Positions 55,560 through 63,976 of a stretch of DNA of 64,000 nucleotides are shown here, in pieces (the first letter of the stretch is position 1; the number at the start of each line of letters is the position of its first letter). Below the pieces are notes generated by a model. It searched no databases. It was given only the letters and a program-made list of their open reading frames with translations, and had not been told where the DNA came from. The position numbers were made by a program, and so were the translations under genes. The stretch is from Variovorax paradoxus. Lineage in GTDB: Bacteria; Pseudomonadota; Gammaproteobacteria; Burkholderiales; Burkholderiaceae_C. The DNA lies in NCBI RefSeq assembly GCF_024734665.1, contig NZ_CP102931.1:7230743-7294742 (forward strand), read 5' to 3'.

Positions 55560-57374
55560 ATGCGACGCCTTCTTTTCATCGTGCTCACGCTGCTGAGCAC
55601 ACTCCTGCCGGGCCTGGCCCATGCCTGGTGGCAAGCCGAGTGGTCCTATCGCAAACCCATCACCATCGACGGCGGTCCGCAGGCCGGCGCCATCGGCAGC
55701 GATGCCGGCCGCGTGCCGGTACTGGTGCGCCTGCACACAGGCAACTTCAAGTTCGAAGGCGTGAGTGAAACCGGCGCCGACCTGCGCTTTGTCGCAGCGG
55801 ACGACAAGACGGTGCTGAACCACCAGATCGAGCAGTTCGATCCGCTGCTGGGCATGGCGCTGATCTGGGTCGACGTGCCCAACGTCTCGGCCGGCACGCC
55901 GCAGAAGCTGTGGATGTACTACGGCAACCCGAAGGCGCCCGCCTCGGGCAACGGCCAGCGCAGCTTCGACCCCGACTACACGCTGGTCTATCACTTCGCA
56001 GAAGGCGCAGTGCCGCCGCGCGACACCACGGCTTATGGCAACAACGGCCAGACCACCACCGTGCCCGTCGAAGGCACCGTCATCGGCAGGGGTGCGCAGC
56101 TGGGCAGTGGCGCACTGATGCTGCCGGCCACGCCGTCGCTCGCCGTGCAGGCCGGCGGCACGCTCACCTTCTCCGCATGGGTCAGGCCCGACCAGCTCGG
56201 CGCGCGCCAGGCGATCTACACGCGCCGCGACGGTGCCGGCGAGCTCGTGGTCGGTATCGACCAGGGTGTGCCCTTCGTGCAGGTCAACGGCCAGCGCAGC
56301 GCGCCGGGCCAGCCGATCCAGGCCGGCCAGTGGTCGCACATCGCGGTGAAGGCCGAAGGCGAGAAAGTGGCGCTCTACGTCGGTGGCCGTCCCACCGTAT
56401 CGCTGGCGGCGAAGCTGCCGGCGCTGAACACGGCCGCCGCGCTCGGCGCCGATGTGCCGGCCACCGCGCCCACTGCATCAGCCCCGCAGGGCGCTCAACC
56501 CGCCGCCGCCCTCGCGGCGTTCACCGGCGCCATCGACGAAGTGCGCCTGTCGAAGGTCGCTCGCGCCGACGCGCTGCTGCTGGCCGACGCCATCTCGCAA
56601 GGCGCCGAGTCGCGCCTCACCGCCTTCGGCGCCGACGAGCAGCAGGCCGGCAAGAGCCACTTCGGCTTCATCCTTGCCGCCATGCCGCTGGACGCATGGG
56701 TCGTCGTCGGCCTGCTGGGCCTGATGATGGTGCTGTCGTGGGCCATCATGATCGGCAAGGGCCGCAGCTACGGCGCCACCTCGCGCGCCAACGCCGCCTT
56801 CATCGAGCACTTTCGCGAAGCCGCCGGCGCACCGCTCGACCGCCTGGCCGTGAGCAACACCGTGCCCGAGGATGTGCGTGCCGATTCGTCGCTGTGGCGC
56901 CTGTACGAAGTGGCCATCGACGAGATGCGCCGCCGCCATGACCGCGGCTACGACCTGAGCGCTGTGTCGAGCGCCACCATTGGTGCCATCCGTGCCGCCA
57001 TGGACGGCGTGATGGTGCGCGAGACCGAGCGCATGTCCAAGCGCATGAACTGGCTCTCGACCACCATCGAGGGCGCGCCCTACGTCGGCCTGTTCGGCAC
57101 CGTGATCGGCATCATGCTGGTGTTCGTGGTGGCGGCAATGGCCGGCGCGGTGGACATCAACTCGGTCGCGCCCGGCATGGCCGCCGCGCTGCTGTGTACC
57201 GCCGCGGGCCTGGGCGTCGCGATTCCCGCGCTGTTTGGCTACAACTGGCTCGCGTCGCGCTCCGATGCCATCGGCGCCGACATGGCCGTGTTCGTAGACG
57301 AGTTCGTCACGCGCCTGGCGGAAGAGCAGGGCGAAGGCCGCTCCATGCCGCAAGCCGTTGCCAAGCGCGCCTGA
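55560..57374 (+). CDS. DUF2341-LamG-ExbB fusion protein
   Basis: 604-aa protein. Residues 1-22 are a signal/anchor. Residues ~50-130 are a DUF2341 module ('WMYYGNPKAPASGNGQRSFDPDYTLVYHF' at its end). Residues ~185-345 are a LamG/concanavalin domain ('LTFSAWVRPDQLG', 'FTGAIDEVRLS'). TM1 spans ~374-398, and the C-terminal MotA/TolQ/ExbB channel has TM2 ~505-528 and TM3 ~538-562 ('TTIEGAPYVGLFGTVIGIMLVF', 'APGMAAALLCTAAGLGVAIPALFGYN'). The exported domains would face the periplasm and could sense or bind a glycan or protein. The shape is unusual for an ExbB. Confidence 0.88.
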   Translation: MRRLLFIVLTLLSTLLPGLAHAWWQAEWSYRKPITIDGGPQAGAIGSDAGRVPVLVRLHTGNFKFEGVSETGADLRFVAADDKTVLNHQIEQFDPLLGMALIWVDVPNVSAGTPQKLWMYYGNPKAPASGNGQRSFDPDYTLVYHFAEGAVPPRDTTAYGNNGQTTTVPVEGTVIGRGAQLGSGALMLPATPSLAVQAGGTLTFSAWVRPDQLGARQAIYTRRDGAGELVVGIDQGVPFVQVNGQRSAPGQPIQAGQWSHIAVKAEGEKVALYVGGRPTVSLAAKLPALNTAAALGADVPATAPTASAPQGAQPAAALAAFTGAIDEVRLSKVARADALLLADAISQGAESRLTAFGADEQQAGKSHFGFILAAMPLDAWVVVGLLGLMMVLSWAIMIGKGRSYGATSRANAAFIEHFREAAGAPLDRLAVSNTVPEDVRADSSLWRLYEVAIDEMRRRHDRGYDLSAVSSATIGAIRAAMDGVMVRETERMSKRMNWLSTTIEGAPYVGLFGTVIGIMLVFVVAAMAGAVDINSVAPGMAAALLCTAAGLGVAIPALFGYNWLASRSDAIGADMAVFVDEFVTRLAEEQGEGRSMPQAVAKRA

Positions 57375-57389
57375 GGCCGGTAGCACGCC

Positions 57390-57803
57390 ATGGCAAACAC
57401 CGCAGCCAAGTTCGGCACCCGCAAGCGCGCGGGCGGCATCAACATCACGCCCTTCGTCGACGTGCTGCTGGTGGTGCTGGTGATCTTCATCCTCACCAGC
57501 AACGCCAGCATTCCCGGCATCAAGGTCGACCTGCCCAAGGCCAGCGCCTCGGTGGCGCTGGAAAAGCCCAAGACCAAGGCCATCACCATCGACAACGCGG
57601 GCAACGTGTTCCTCGACGCCTATCCGGTCACGCTGCCCGAGCTAGAGGAGCGCCTGCGCACCGAGAAGGCCCTGTCGCCCGACTTTCCCGTGATCGTGCG
57701 CGGCGATGCCAGCGTGCAATACGCGAAGGTGGTCGACGTGCTCGACCTGCTGCGCCGCATCGAGCTGAACCAGATCGGCCTCGTGACTGGCAAGCAGAAG
57801 TGA
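57390..57803 (+). CDS. exbD: ExbD/TolR-family biopolymer transport protein
   Basis: 137-aa ExbD with one N-terminal membrane helix at ~20-42 ('INITPFVDVLLVVLVIFILTSN') carrying the conserved proton-binding Asp24, and a periplasmic domain with 'ITIDNAGNVFLDAYPVTLPEL' and 'VIVRGDASVQYAKVVDVLDLLR'. It starts 15 nt after the ExbB fusion gene and should form a proton channel with it. Confidence 0.93.
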   Translation: MANTAAKFGTRKRAGGINITPFVDVLLVVLVIFILTSNASIPGIKVDLPKASASVALEKPKTKAITIDNAGNVFLDAYPVTLPELEERLRTEKALSPDFPVIVRGDASVQYAKVVDVLDLLRRIELNQIGLVTGKQK

Positions 57804-57813
57804 GGAACGCAGC

Positions 57814-58548
57814 GTGAACCCTCGCAACCCGACTTCTGCTGCCAGCGCGCGTCGCGCGGGCGGGCAGGCTGGGCTGTGGCGCCGCTGGGGCGGGTGGGTC
57901 ATCGGCCTGGCGCTTGCCGTCGCGCTGGTGGCGCTGGTGTGGCATCTGCTGAGCGACACCGCGAGCACGAAGCGCGTGGTGGCCGACGCACCGATGCTGA
58001 TGCTGCCGCCCCCACCGCCGCCTCCGCCACCGCCCGAGCCCGAGAAGCTGCCCGAGCCCGAGCCGGAAAAGATCAAGCCGGTGACCGAGCCCGAGCCCAA
58101 GCCGGTCGAGCCCCTGGAGCCGCCGAAGGACGACACCCCGCCCAGCCCCTCGAAGGACCTGGGCGACCCCGTGACCATGGACAGCGCCGGCCAGGCCGGC
58201 AACGACGCCTTCGGCATCCAGGCCGGCAGCGGCGGCGGCATGAGCGGCACGGGAGCCGGGGGCGGCCTCGGCAGCGGCTCGTATGCGCGCTACGTGTCGA
58301 GCTTGCTGCAGCAGGCGCTGTCGCGCGACCCGCGCACCCGCCAGCTGGTGTTCGACGACATCCAGATCGACCTGTGGCTCGGCGCCGACGGCAAGACCAC
58401 GCGAGCGCAGCTGGTGCGCGGCACCGGCACCCCGGACATCGACGAAGCGGTGCTCGCGCTGCTGCGCGGCCTGGACCGCGTCGACGAGAAGCCTCCGGCC
58501 TCGCTGCGCTTTCCGATGCGCGTGTCCATGCGGGGGCGCCGGCCATGA
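57814..58548 (+). CDS. tonB: TonB-like energy transducer
   Basis: 244-aa protein with a GTG start (GAGGAA ahead). A TM anchor spans ~24-45, then a Pro/Glu/Lys-rich linker (~64-115, 'PPPPPPPPPPEPEKLPEPEPEKIKP'-like) reaching across the periplasm, then a Gly-rich stretch and a C-terminal TonB-type domain ~165-240 ('YARYVSSLLQQALSRDPRTRQLVFDDIQIDLWLGADGK'). Its stop overlaps the next ATG. With ExbB and ExbD it should transmit energy to an outer-membrane partner encoded here. Confidence 0.9.
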   Translation: MNPRNPTSAASARRAGGQAGLWRRWGGWVIGLALAVALVALVWHLLSDTASTKRVVADAPMLMLPPPPPPPPPPEPEKLPEPEPEKIKPVTEPEPKPVEPLEPPKDDTPPSPSKDLGDPVTMDSAGQAGNDAFGIQAGSGGGMSGTGAGGGLGSGSYARYVSSLLQQALSRDPRTRQLVFDDIQIDLWLGADGKTTRAQLVRGTGTPDIDEAVLALLRGLDRVDEKPPASLRFPMRVSMRGRRP

Positions 58549-58625
58549 GCATGCAGCGCCTTCGAGCCGAGGCCGCCACACCGGCCGTCCCATTCAATCC
58601 TGCGAACCAAGTTGCGAACAAAGCG

Positions 58626-60398
58626 ATGAACCACCTTCAACACATCCCGATCCTGCGCAAGTGCGCGCTCGCGGCGGCCGTGGCCTCCGTGTTCGTCCTG
58701 TCGGCCGGCCATGCCGCCGCGCAGCCTGCGGCCGCACCCACCGAGACCGCCATGGTCAAGCTGATCCGCGGCCTGATCCAGAGCGGCACGCTCGCCAAGG
58801 ACGTGGGCGAGGCCCTGCTGGCCCAGGCCCAGACCGAGGCCGTCGCCGCGCAGCAGGCGCAGCAGCGCATGACGGCCGCGGCCACCGCCGCGTCGGCCAA
58901 CGTGGCCGGCGGCGTGCGGTTGGAGCCGGGCGACGTGCGCGTGCCCTACATCTCGCAGACCGTGCGCGACCAGATCCGCGACGAGGTCAAGGCCCAGGTC
59001 ATGGCGCAGGCCAAGGACGAAGGCTGGGCCGCGCCCAACGAAACGCCCGAGTGGAGCAAGCGCATCCGCGTGGAAGGCGACGTGCGCGTGCGCAACGAGT
59101 CGCGCAGCTACGCGGGCAACAACAGCAACATCGAGATCAACTGGGCCGAGCTCAACAAGAGCACGGGCTACGACGTCAACCCGAACACCAACCTCGCGCT
59201 GCCGTCGATCCTGAACACCCGCCAGGACCGCCGCAACCTGTTCCGCGCCCGCGCGCGGCTCGGCATCTATGCCGACCTCACCGAGAACACCAAGGCCGGC
59301 GTGCGCCTGGCCTCGGGCAGCGACGAGAGCCCGGTCTCGACCACCCAGACGCTGGGCGGCGGCCTGAGCAAGAAGAGCGTGTGGCTCGACCAGATGTGGA
59401 TCTCGCACAAGCCGGTCGACTGGCTCACCGTGACCGCGGGCCGCTTCGGCAACCCGTTCATGTCGACCGACCTGCTGTATTCCAGCGACCTGAACTTCGA
59501 CGGCATTGCCGCGCAGTTCGAGAAGAAACTGGCCTCGAACAAGGACCTCTCGCTGTTCGGCACGCTGGGGCTGATTCCGCTGGAGTACAGCTCGGACAAC
59601 TCGCCCAGCCGCAGTCAGGACAAGATGAAGAGCGAGAACAAGTGGCTGCTGGGCGCGCAGTTCGGCGCCGACTGGAAGATCGACGAGGACAACCGCGTGC
59701 GCGGCGCGCTCGCGTACTACAACTTCCGCAACATCAGCGGCCAGGTCTCGCAGCCCTGCGCGCTGTATGCGGGCGCCGACGGCTGCAGCACCGACTGGTC
59801 GCGCCCGGCCTTCATGCAGAAGGGCAACACGCTCATGCTGCTGCGCGACATCACGCTCGATCCGCTCAACCCGGCCGGCACGCCGCAGCCGCAGTACGTG
59901 GGCCTGGCCTCGAAGTTCCGCCTGATCGACCTGAACCTGCGCTGGGACACGGCGGTGGCGGGCAACAACCTGCGCCTGGACGCCAACTTCGTGAAGAACA
60001 CCGCCTACGACTCCAGGGACATCTGGAACCGCGCGGGCATTCGCGGCGCCATCGTCAACAACTTCGGCGCCACCGGCGGCACCACCCAGGCCGACTTCAA
60101 GAGCGGCGGCAATGCCTACATGCTGCAGGCCACCTACGGCAAGCCGGCGCCGGCCAACCGCGGCGACTGGAACGTGCTGGCCGGCTACAAGCGCATCGAG
60201 CCCGACTCCATGCCCGACGGCTACAACGACTCGACCTTTCATGGCGGCGGCACCAATGCGCGCGGCTACTTCCTGGGCGGCTCGTACGCGATCGACAAGA
60301 ACATGTGGTTCACCGGCCGCTGGATCTCGACCAAGGAGGTCTACGGGCCGCCGCTGTCGATCGACACGCTGCAGCTCGAATTCAATGCGCGTTTCTGA
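58626..60398 (+). CDS. Putative outer-membrane porin
   Basis: 590-aa protein of the 'putative porin' (PF16930-like) type. A signal peptide begins at the ATG 58626 ('MNHLQHIPILRKCALAAAVASVFVLSAGHAAAQP'); an in-frame ATG at 58545 overlaps the tonB stop but would add a non-signal leader. Residues ~50-140 are a charged, helical N-terminal domain and the rest is beta-barrel ('RIRVEGDVRVRNESRSY', 'RNLFRARARLGIYADLTE', 'VTAGRFGNPFMSTDLLYSSDLNF', terminal 'LQLEFNARF'). A plausible client of the TonB complex upstream. Confidence 0.85.
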   Translation: MNHLQHIPILRKCALAAAVASVFVLSAGHAAAQPAAAPTETAMVKLIRGLIQSGTLAKDVGEALLAQAQTEAVAAQQAQQRMTAAATAASANVAGGVRLEPGDVRVPYISQTVRDQIRDEVKAQVMAQAKDEGWAAPNETPEWSKRIRVEGDVRVRNESRSYAGNNSNIEINWAELNKSTGYDVNPNTNLALPSILNTRQDRRNLFRARARLGIYADLTENTKAGVRLASGSDESPVSTTQTLGGGLSKKSVWLDQMWISHKPVDWLTVTAGRFGNPFMSTDLLYSSDLNFDGIAAQFEKKLASNKDLSLFGTLGLIPLEYSSDNSPSRSQDKMKSENKWLLGAQFGADWKIDEDNRVRGALAYYNFRNISGQVSQPCALYAGADGCSTDWSRPAFMQKGNTLMLLRDITLDPLNPAGTPQPQYVGLASKFRLIDLNLRWDTAVAGNNLRLDANFVKNTAYDSRDIWNRAGIRGAIVNNFGATGGTTQADFKSGGNAYMLQATYGKPAPANRGDWNVLAGYKRIEPDSMPDGYNDSTFHGGGTNARGYFLGGSYAIDKNMWFTGRWISTKEVYGPPLSIDTLQLEFNARF

Positions 60399-60429
60399 TC
60401 ACAACAACAACAAGAAGAAGGAGCCTGCC

Positions 60430-61158
60430 GTGTCCAGAAACATCTTCCCGGCGCTGCTGCTGGCCATGCTGGCCGCAGCGAGCCACGCCCAGCAGCAGCC
60501 ACCGGGCGGCCAGAGCATGGAGGAGCGGCTTCGCGCGCAGCTGCGCATCACTACGTCGCAGCTGCAGCAGGCGCAGAACGAACTGGCCGCGCTGAAGGCG
60601 GGGCAGCCTGCGGCGGCGCCTGCTGCCGGCGCTGCGCCGGCGAACAAGTCAGAACTCGATGCGCTGAAGAAGGAGCTGGCGCAAAGCCAGGCGCAGCTCG
60701 CGGCCGAACGGCAGGCGCGTGAAGCGGCAAGCGCAGGCAGCCAGCAACTGCGCCAGCAGGCGCAGGCGACAAGCGACAAGGCCACCGCGCAGATCGCGCA
60801 GTACCGCGGCGCCTACGACGAACTGCTGAAGATGACGCGCGCCTCCGAGGCCGAGCGGCAGCGCTTGGCTATCGAAGCCGCGACGCACCGCACGGCGATC
60901 ACGCAGTGCGAGGCCAAGAACACGCAGCTCTACGCAGTGGGGCAGGAGATCCTGCGGGCCTACGAGACGGTGGACGTGGGCACCGTGCTCGCGTCGCGCC
61001 AACCCTTCGCGGCGCAGAGCCGCGTCAAGTTCGAGCAGATCGCGCAGCAGTACGGCGACAAGCTGTACGAGAGCAAGTTCGACGTGCGCGCCGTGGGTGC
61101 GCCGGCGCCTGCCGCAGCCGCTGCTGCGTCCGCACCCGCATCGGGAGACAAGCAATGA
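60430..61158 (+). CDS. Exported coiled-coil protein
   Basis: 242-aa secreted protein. GTG start chosen for the exact AAGGAG at 60418-60423. The signal peptide ends near 'AASHAQ'. Residues ~35-170 are heptad-like and predicted to form long coiled coils ('MEERLRAQLRITTSQLQQAQNELAALKAG', 'ELDALKKELAQSQAQLAAERQAREAA', 'EAERQRLAIEAATHRTAI'). The C-terminus is Ala/Pro-rich. No catalytic motif. It could act as a periplasmic spacer or scaffold for the secretion complex. Confidence 0.75.
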   Translation: MSRNIFPALLLAMLAAASHAQQQPPGGQSMEERLRAQLRITTSQLQQAQNELAALKAGQPAAAPAAGAAPANKSELDALKKELAQSQAQLAAERQAREAASAGSQQLRQQAQATSDKATAQIAQYRGAYDELLKMTRASEAERQRLAIEAATHRTAITQCEAKNTQLYAVGQEILRAYETVDVGTVLASRQPFAAQSRVKFEQIAQQYGDKLYESKFDVRAVGAPAPAAAAAASAPASGDKQ

Positions 61159-62081
61159 AGCATCTCAAGTCATCGTCCGCCGCGCTCGTGCTGCTGGCTT
61201 CGTCGATCGGCATGGCCGGCGCGCAGACGCCTCCATCCGCATCCGCTTCAGGCGGTGCCGTGGTGGCCCGCCTCGGCGAAATCACCGTGGGGCAGGACGA
61301 GGTGGAGAAGCTGCTGCAAGCCCTGCCCGACAACGAACGCGCCGCCGTCAAGACCGACCGCACGACGCTCGACGGCTGGCTGCGCCAGCGCCTGCTGAGC
61401 GAAGCAGTGCTGCGCGATGCCCGTGCAAAGGGCTGGGCCGACCGGCCCGAGGTCAAGGCGAGGATCGACGCTGCCACGCGGGAGATCACCGCGCGCGTCG
61501 TGAGCACCAGTTATCTCGAATCGGTGAGCCAGGTGCCCGCCGACTTCCCGTCCGACGCGGACATCAAGGCGGCCTATGAGCAGGGAAAGGCCAATTTCAA
61601 CCTGCCGGCCACCTACCGTGTCGCGCAGATCTTCCTGTCGACCCCCGACCGCGATGCGGCGGCCATCGCCAAGGTGCGCGAAGAGGCAGGCCGGCTCGCC
61701 CGGCAGGCCCGCACTGGCGACTTCGCGGCCATCGCGCGCGCCAGTTCTCAGGACAAGCGCAGCGCCGAGCGCGGCGGCGAGGTCGACACGCTGCCGCTCG
61801 CGCGCATGCTGCCCGAGCTGCGCGACACCGTCGCCCGGCTCAAGCCCGGGCAGGTCAGCGACCCCGTGCAGGCCGAGGCCGGCTTCCACGTCGTGAAGGT
61901 GCTCGACGTGCAGCCCGCGCGCACCGCCACCCTCGAAGAGATGAAGCCAAGGCTGCAGGCCGCGTTGCGCCAGCAGCGGCAGCAGCAGCTCGTGCAGGCC
62001 TACCTCGCGAAGGCCGCACCGGCCACGAAGCTGAGCATCGACGCCGCCGCGCTCGACGCGGCGGTCAAGAAAACCAATTGA
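61155..62081 (+). CDS. Parvulin-type peptidyl-prolyl isomerase (SurA/EpsD-like)
   Basis: 308-aa exported chaperone. A signal peptide spans residues 1-23. A SurA-N-like domain (~30-150) is followed by a PpiC rotamase domain (~155-262; 'RVAQIFLSTPDRDAA', 'FAAIARASSQDKRSAERGGEVDTLPL', 'GQVSDPVQAEAGFHVVKVLDVQPA'). Its ATG overlaps the previous stop. Like SurA it could assist outer-membrane or exported partners, here most likely the barrels or TpsA-type protein of the same set. Confidence 0.9.
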   Translation: MKHLKSSSAALVLLASSIGMAGAQTPPSASASGGAVVARLGEITVGQDEVEKLLQALPDNERAAVKTDRTTLDGWLRQRLLSEAVLRDARAKGWADRPEVKARIDAATREITARVVSTSYLESVSQVPADFPSDADIKAAYEQGKANFNLPATYRVAQIFLSTPDRDAAAIAKVREEAGRLARQARTGDFAAIARASSQDKRSAERGGEVDTLPLARMLPELRDTVARLKPGQVSDPVQAEAGFHVVKVLDVQPARTATLEEMKPRLQAALRQQRQQQLVQAYLAKAAPATKLSIDAAALDAAVKKTN

Positions 62082-62109
62082 ACACAACATCCATCCACAG
62101 GGGCCATCC

Positions 62110-62625
62110 ATGAGCAACACACCGACGAACAACGAAGCCACCGCCACCGACCTGCTGGACGCCGTCACGCCCGAGCAGGTGTCGGACGCCATCAAGGCCG
62201 CAGGCGGCGCCGTCACCACCATCGAGCAGGACGGCGTGGTGCGCCTGCACAGCGCCAGCCACGGCATCGGCTTCCAGGTGCTGTGGGGCAACCCGGTCAC
62301 CACCACCCAGTACACCGACTTCACCCTGAGCTGCCCGCTGCACGTGCAGGGCGGCACGCTGCCCGAGGCCGTGCTCGCCGCATGGCACCGCACCAAGCGT
62401 TTTGCGCGCGTGGCGCAGCACGGCGACTTCGTTGTGCTCGAGATGGACGTGGTGGTCGCCGGCGGCGTGAGCCCGGCGTACCTTGCGTTCGCGGTGCGGC
62501 TGTGGATGCAGATGATGGGTGAGTTCTTCCTGCACCTGCGCAACTACGGCCCGGCCGGGGCGACGCGCGGCGATGCCGCGAATGCCGCCGGCGCCGCGCC
62601 GAACAGCGATTCCGTGGCCGCCTGA
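62110..62625 (+). CDS. YbjN-like protein
   Basis: 171-aa cytoplasmic protein resembling the YbjN/TY3-chaperone-like fold: 'ATDLLDAVTPEQVSDAIKAAGGAVTTIEQDGVVRLHS', 'HGIGFQVLWGNPVTTTQYTDFTLSCPLHVQGG' and 'FAVRLWMQMMGEFF'. YbjN-like folds often serve as chaperones or regulators of secretion and surface structures. The assignment is tentative. Confidence 0.7.
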   Translation: MSNTPTNNEATATDLLDAVTPEQVSDAIKAAGGAVTTIEQDGVVRLHSASHGIGFQVLWGNPVTTTQYTDFTLSCPLHVQGGTLPEAVLAAWHRTKRFARVAQHGDFVVLEMDVVVAGGVSPAYLAFAVRLWMQMMGEFFLHLRNYGPAGATRGDAANAAGAAPNSDSVAA

Positions 62626-62627
62626 AC

Positions 62628-62915
62628 ATGCCCGGCACGCAGCGAAGCGCGATGCCAGCAAACACGAGCACCCCGCGGATTCCGCCGGCCGATCTCCACG
62701 ACCCACCGACGAGCCGCGCCATCCGCACGACGGCGCGCCAGGCCCAACGCGCGCGCCGCGCCGAAACCGTGCGCCAGCGCCAGCGCGCGGCCCTGCTGAC
62801 GCTGCTGGCGCGGACCATGGCCGAGCTGCACATCTCGATGGCGGAACTCAATGAAGCGCGCCGTGCGCTGGCGCGCGTGGAGCCATCGCATGAGCCCGAG
62901 CCTGATGGCTCCTGA
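62628..62915 (+). CDS. Small basic protein of unknown function
   Basis: 95-aa protein, Arg-rich (residues ~32-60, 'TTARQAQRARRAETVRQRQRA') with a C-terminal acidic tail. A helical segment 'LLTLLARTMAELHISMAELNEARRALARV' resembles an amphipathic coil. The start is uncertain: a second ATG at 62652 is also possible. No family recognised; position between YbjN-like and ArsC-like genes suggests it belongs to the same unit. Confidence 0.5.
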   Translation: MPGTQRSAMPANTSTPRIPPADLHDPPTSRAIRTTARQAQRARRAETVRQRQRAALLTLLARTMAELHISMAELNEARRALARVEPSHEPEPDGS

Positions 62916-62999
62916 GCCGGGGCGGCGTCACACCTCGTCACACGCACGTAATCCGCCGCGGAATCAAATCACGCGACCCAACAACCCCGAAGACTCCCC

Positions 63000-63506
63000 A
63001 TGACTTCCAGCCATGTGACCCACGTTCTGTTCATCTGCAACAGCAACGCCGCGCGCAGCCTGATCGCCGAAGTGCTGCTCAACCAACTGGGCGGCGGACG
63101 CTTCCACGCCTACTCCGCGGGCAGCACGCCGACACCCGACGGAAAGCCCGATCCGCGCACGCTCGAAGCCCTCGCGGGCGCGGGCTTTCCCACCGACGGC
63201 CTGCGCAGCAAGAGCTGGAGCGAGTTCGGCCTGCCGGGCGCTCCCCAGATGGACCTGATCGTCACGCTGTGCGACGAGGCCGCGGGCGAAACCTGCCCGG
63301 TGTGGCCGGGCCGGCCCGCGACGTCGCACTGGTCGCACCCCGATCCGCGCGCAGAAGAAGCGGCCAGGAATCCGGAGGCTTTCGTCCACACGATGCTTGC
63401 CATCCGCCGGCACGTCGACCTGCTGGTCGCGCTGCCGGACGAACGCATCGATCGCCTCGTGCTCGGGGCCGAGGCGGCGCGCATCGGCGAGAGGCAGGCT
63501 GCGTGA
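63000..63506 (+). CDS. ArsC/low-molecular-weight phosphatase-type arsenate reductase
   Basis: 168-aa LMW-PTPase-fold protein. The CX5R loop is 'FICNSNAARSL' (Cys13, Arg19), and two further Cys lie in 'LIVTLCDEAAGETCPVWPGRPATSHW', as in thioredoxin-coupled arsenate reductases. Could also be a protein-tyrosine phosphatase linked to the surface system. Its 3' end overlaps the next gene (GTGA). Confidence 0.82.
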   Translation: MTSSHVTHVLFICNSNAARSLIAEVLLNQLGGGRFHAYSAGSTPTPDGKPDPRTLEALAGAGFPTDGLRSKSWSEFGLPGAPQMDLIVTLCDEAAGETCPVWPGRPATSHWSHPDPRAEEAARNPEAFVHTMLAIRRHVDLLVALPDERIDRLVLGAEAARIGERQAA

Positions 63507-63976
63507 CACATGCACACCGCCGCTGGGGCCGCCTTCGCCTTGCGCTCGGCTGGCTCGGCCTGGGCCTCGCGGGCGCCGCCGTGCCATTGGCGGCACCGGC
63601 GCAGGCGCAGCGGCAGCAGCAGGTGCCACCGCACTGGATCGGCTATGCGAATCTCGCGAGCAGCCAGTTCCAGACGTCGCTGAGCGACCCCGCCAGCGAA
63701 ACCGTGCGGCGCCTGCACGCATGGATGCAGGAGCGCATGCTCGACGACGGCCGCGCCGCGGCAACGGCACCACCCGCGCCGGTGGTGGTGCGCGTGTGGG
63801 TGGCCGCCGACGGAAAGGTCGAGCGCGTGGCCTTCGATTCGCTGGGCAACGCACAGGCCGACCACGATCTGCGCACGCTGCTCACCGCGCAGCCGCTGGC
63901 CGAAGCGCCGCCGCGCGACATGCGGCAGCCGATGGTGCTTCAGCTCACGCTGAGCTTCACCGCCACCCGCACCTGA
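63503..63976 (+). CDS. Second TonB-like C-terminal domain protein
   Basis: 157-aa exported or anchored protein. GTG start overlaps the ArsC-like stop. A hydrophobic anchor or signal (~13-36, 'LALGWLGLGLAGAAVPLAAPAQAQ') precedes a short linker and a TonB-C-like domain (~90-150, 'PVVVRVWVAADGKVERVAFDSLGNAQADHDLRTLL'). It resembles the C-terminus of the larger TonB at 57814 but lacks the proline-rich linker. Role unclear: an auxiliary transducer or a plug. Confidence 0.72.
   Translation: MTHAHRRWGRLRLALGWLGLGLAGAAVPLAAPAQAQRQQQVPPHWIGYANLASSQFQTSLSDPASETVRRLHAWMQERMLDDGRAAATAPPAPVVVRVWVAADGKVERVAFDSLGNAQADHDLRTLLTAQPLAEAPPRDMRQPMVLQLTLSFTATRT

Noticed and set aside
58290..60242. 650-codon minus-strand ORF opposite the porin
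   Set aside because: Typical antisense composition, with a complete porin on the plus strand.
57876..60398. 840-codon frame that would fuse tonB out-of-frame sequence to the porin
   Set aside because: The first ~220 codons are an off-frame reading of tonB; the porin starts at 58545 or, more likely, 58626.
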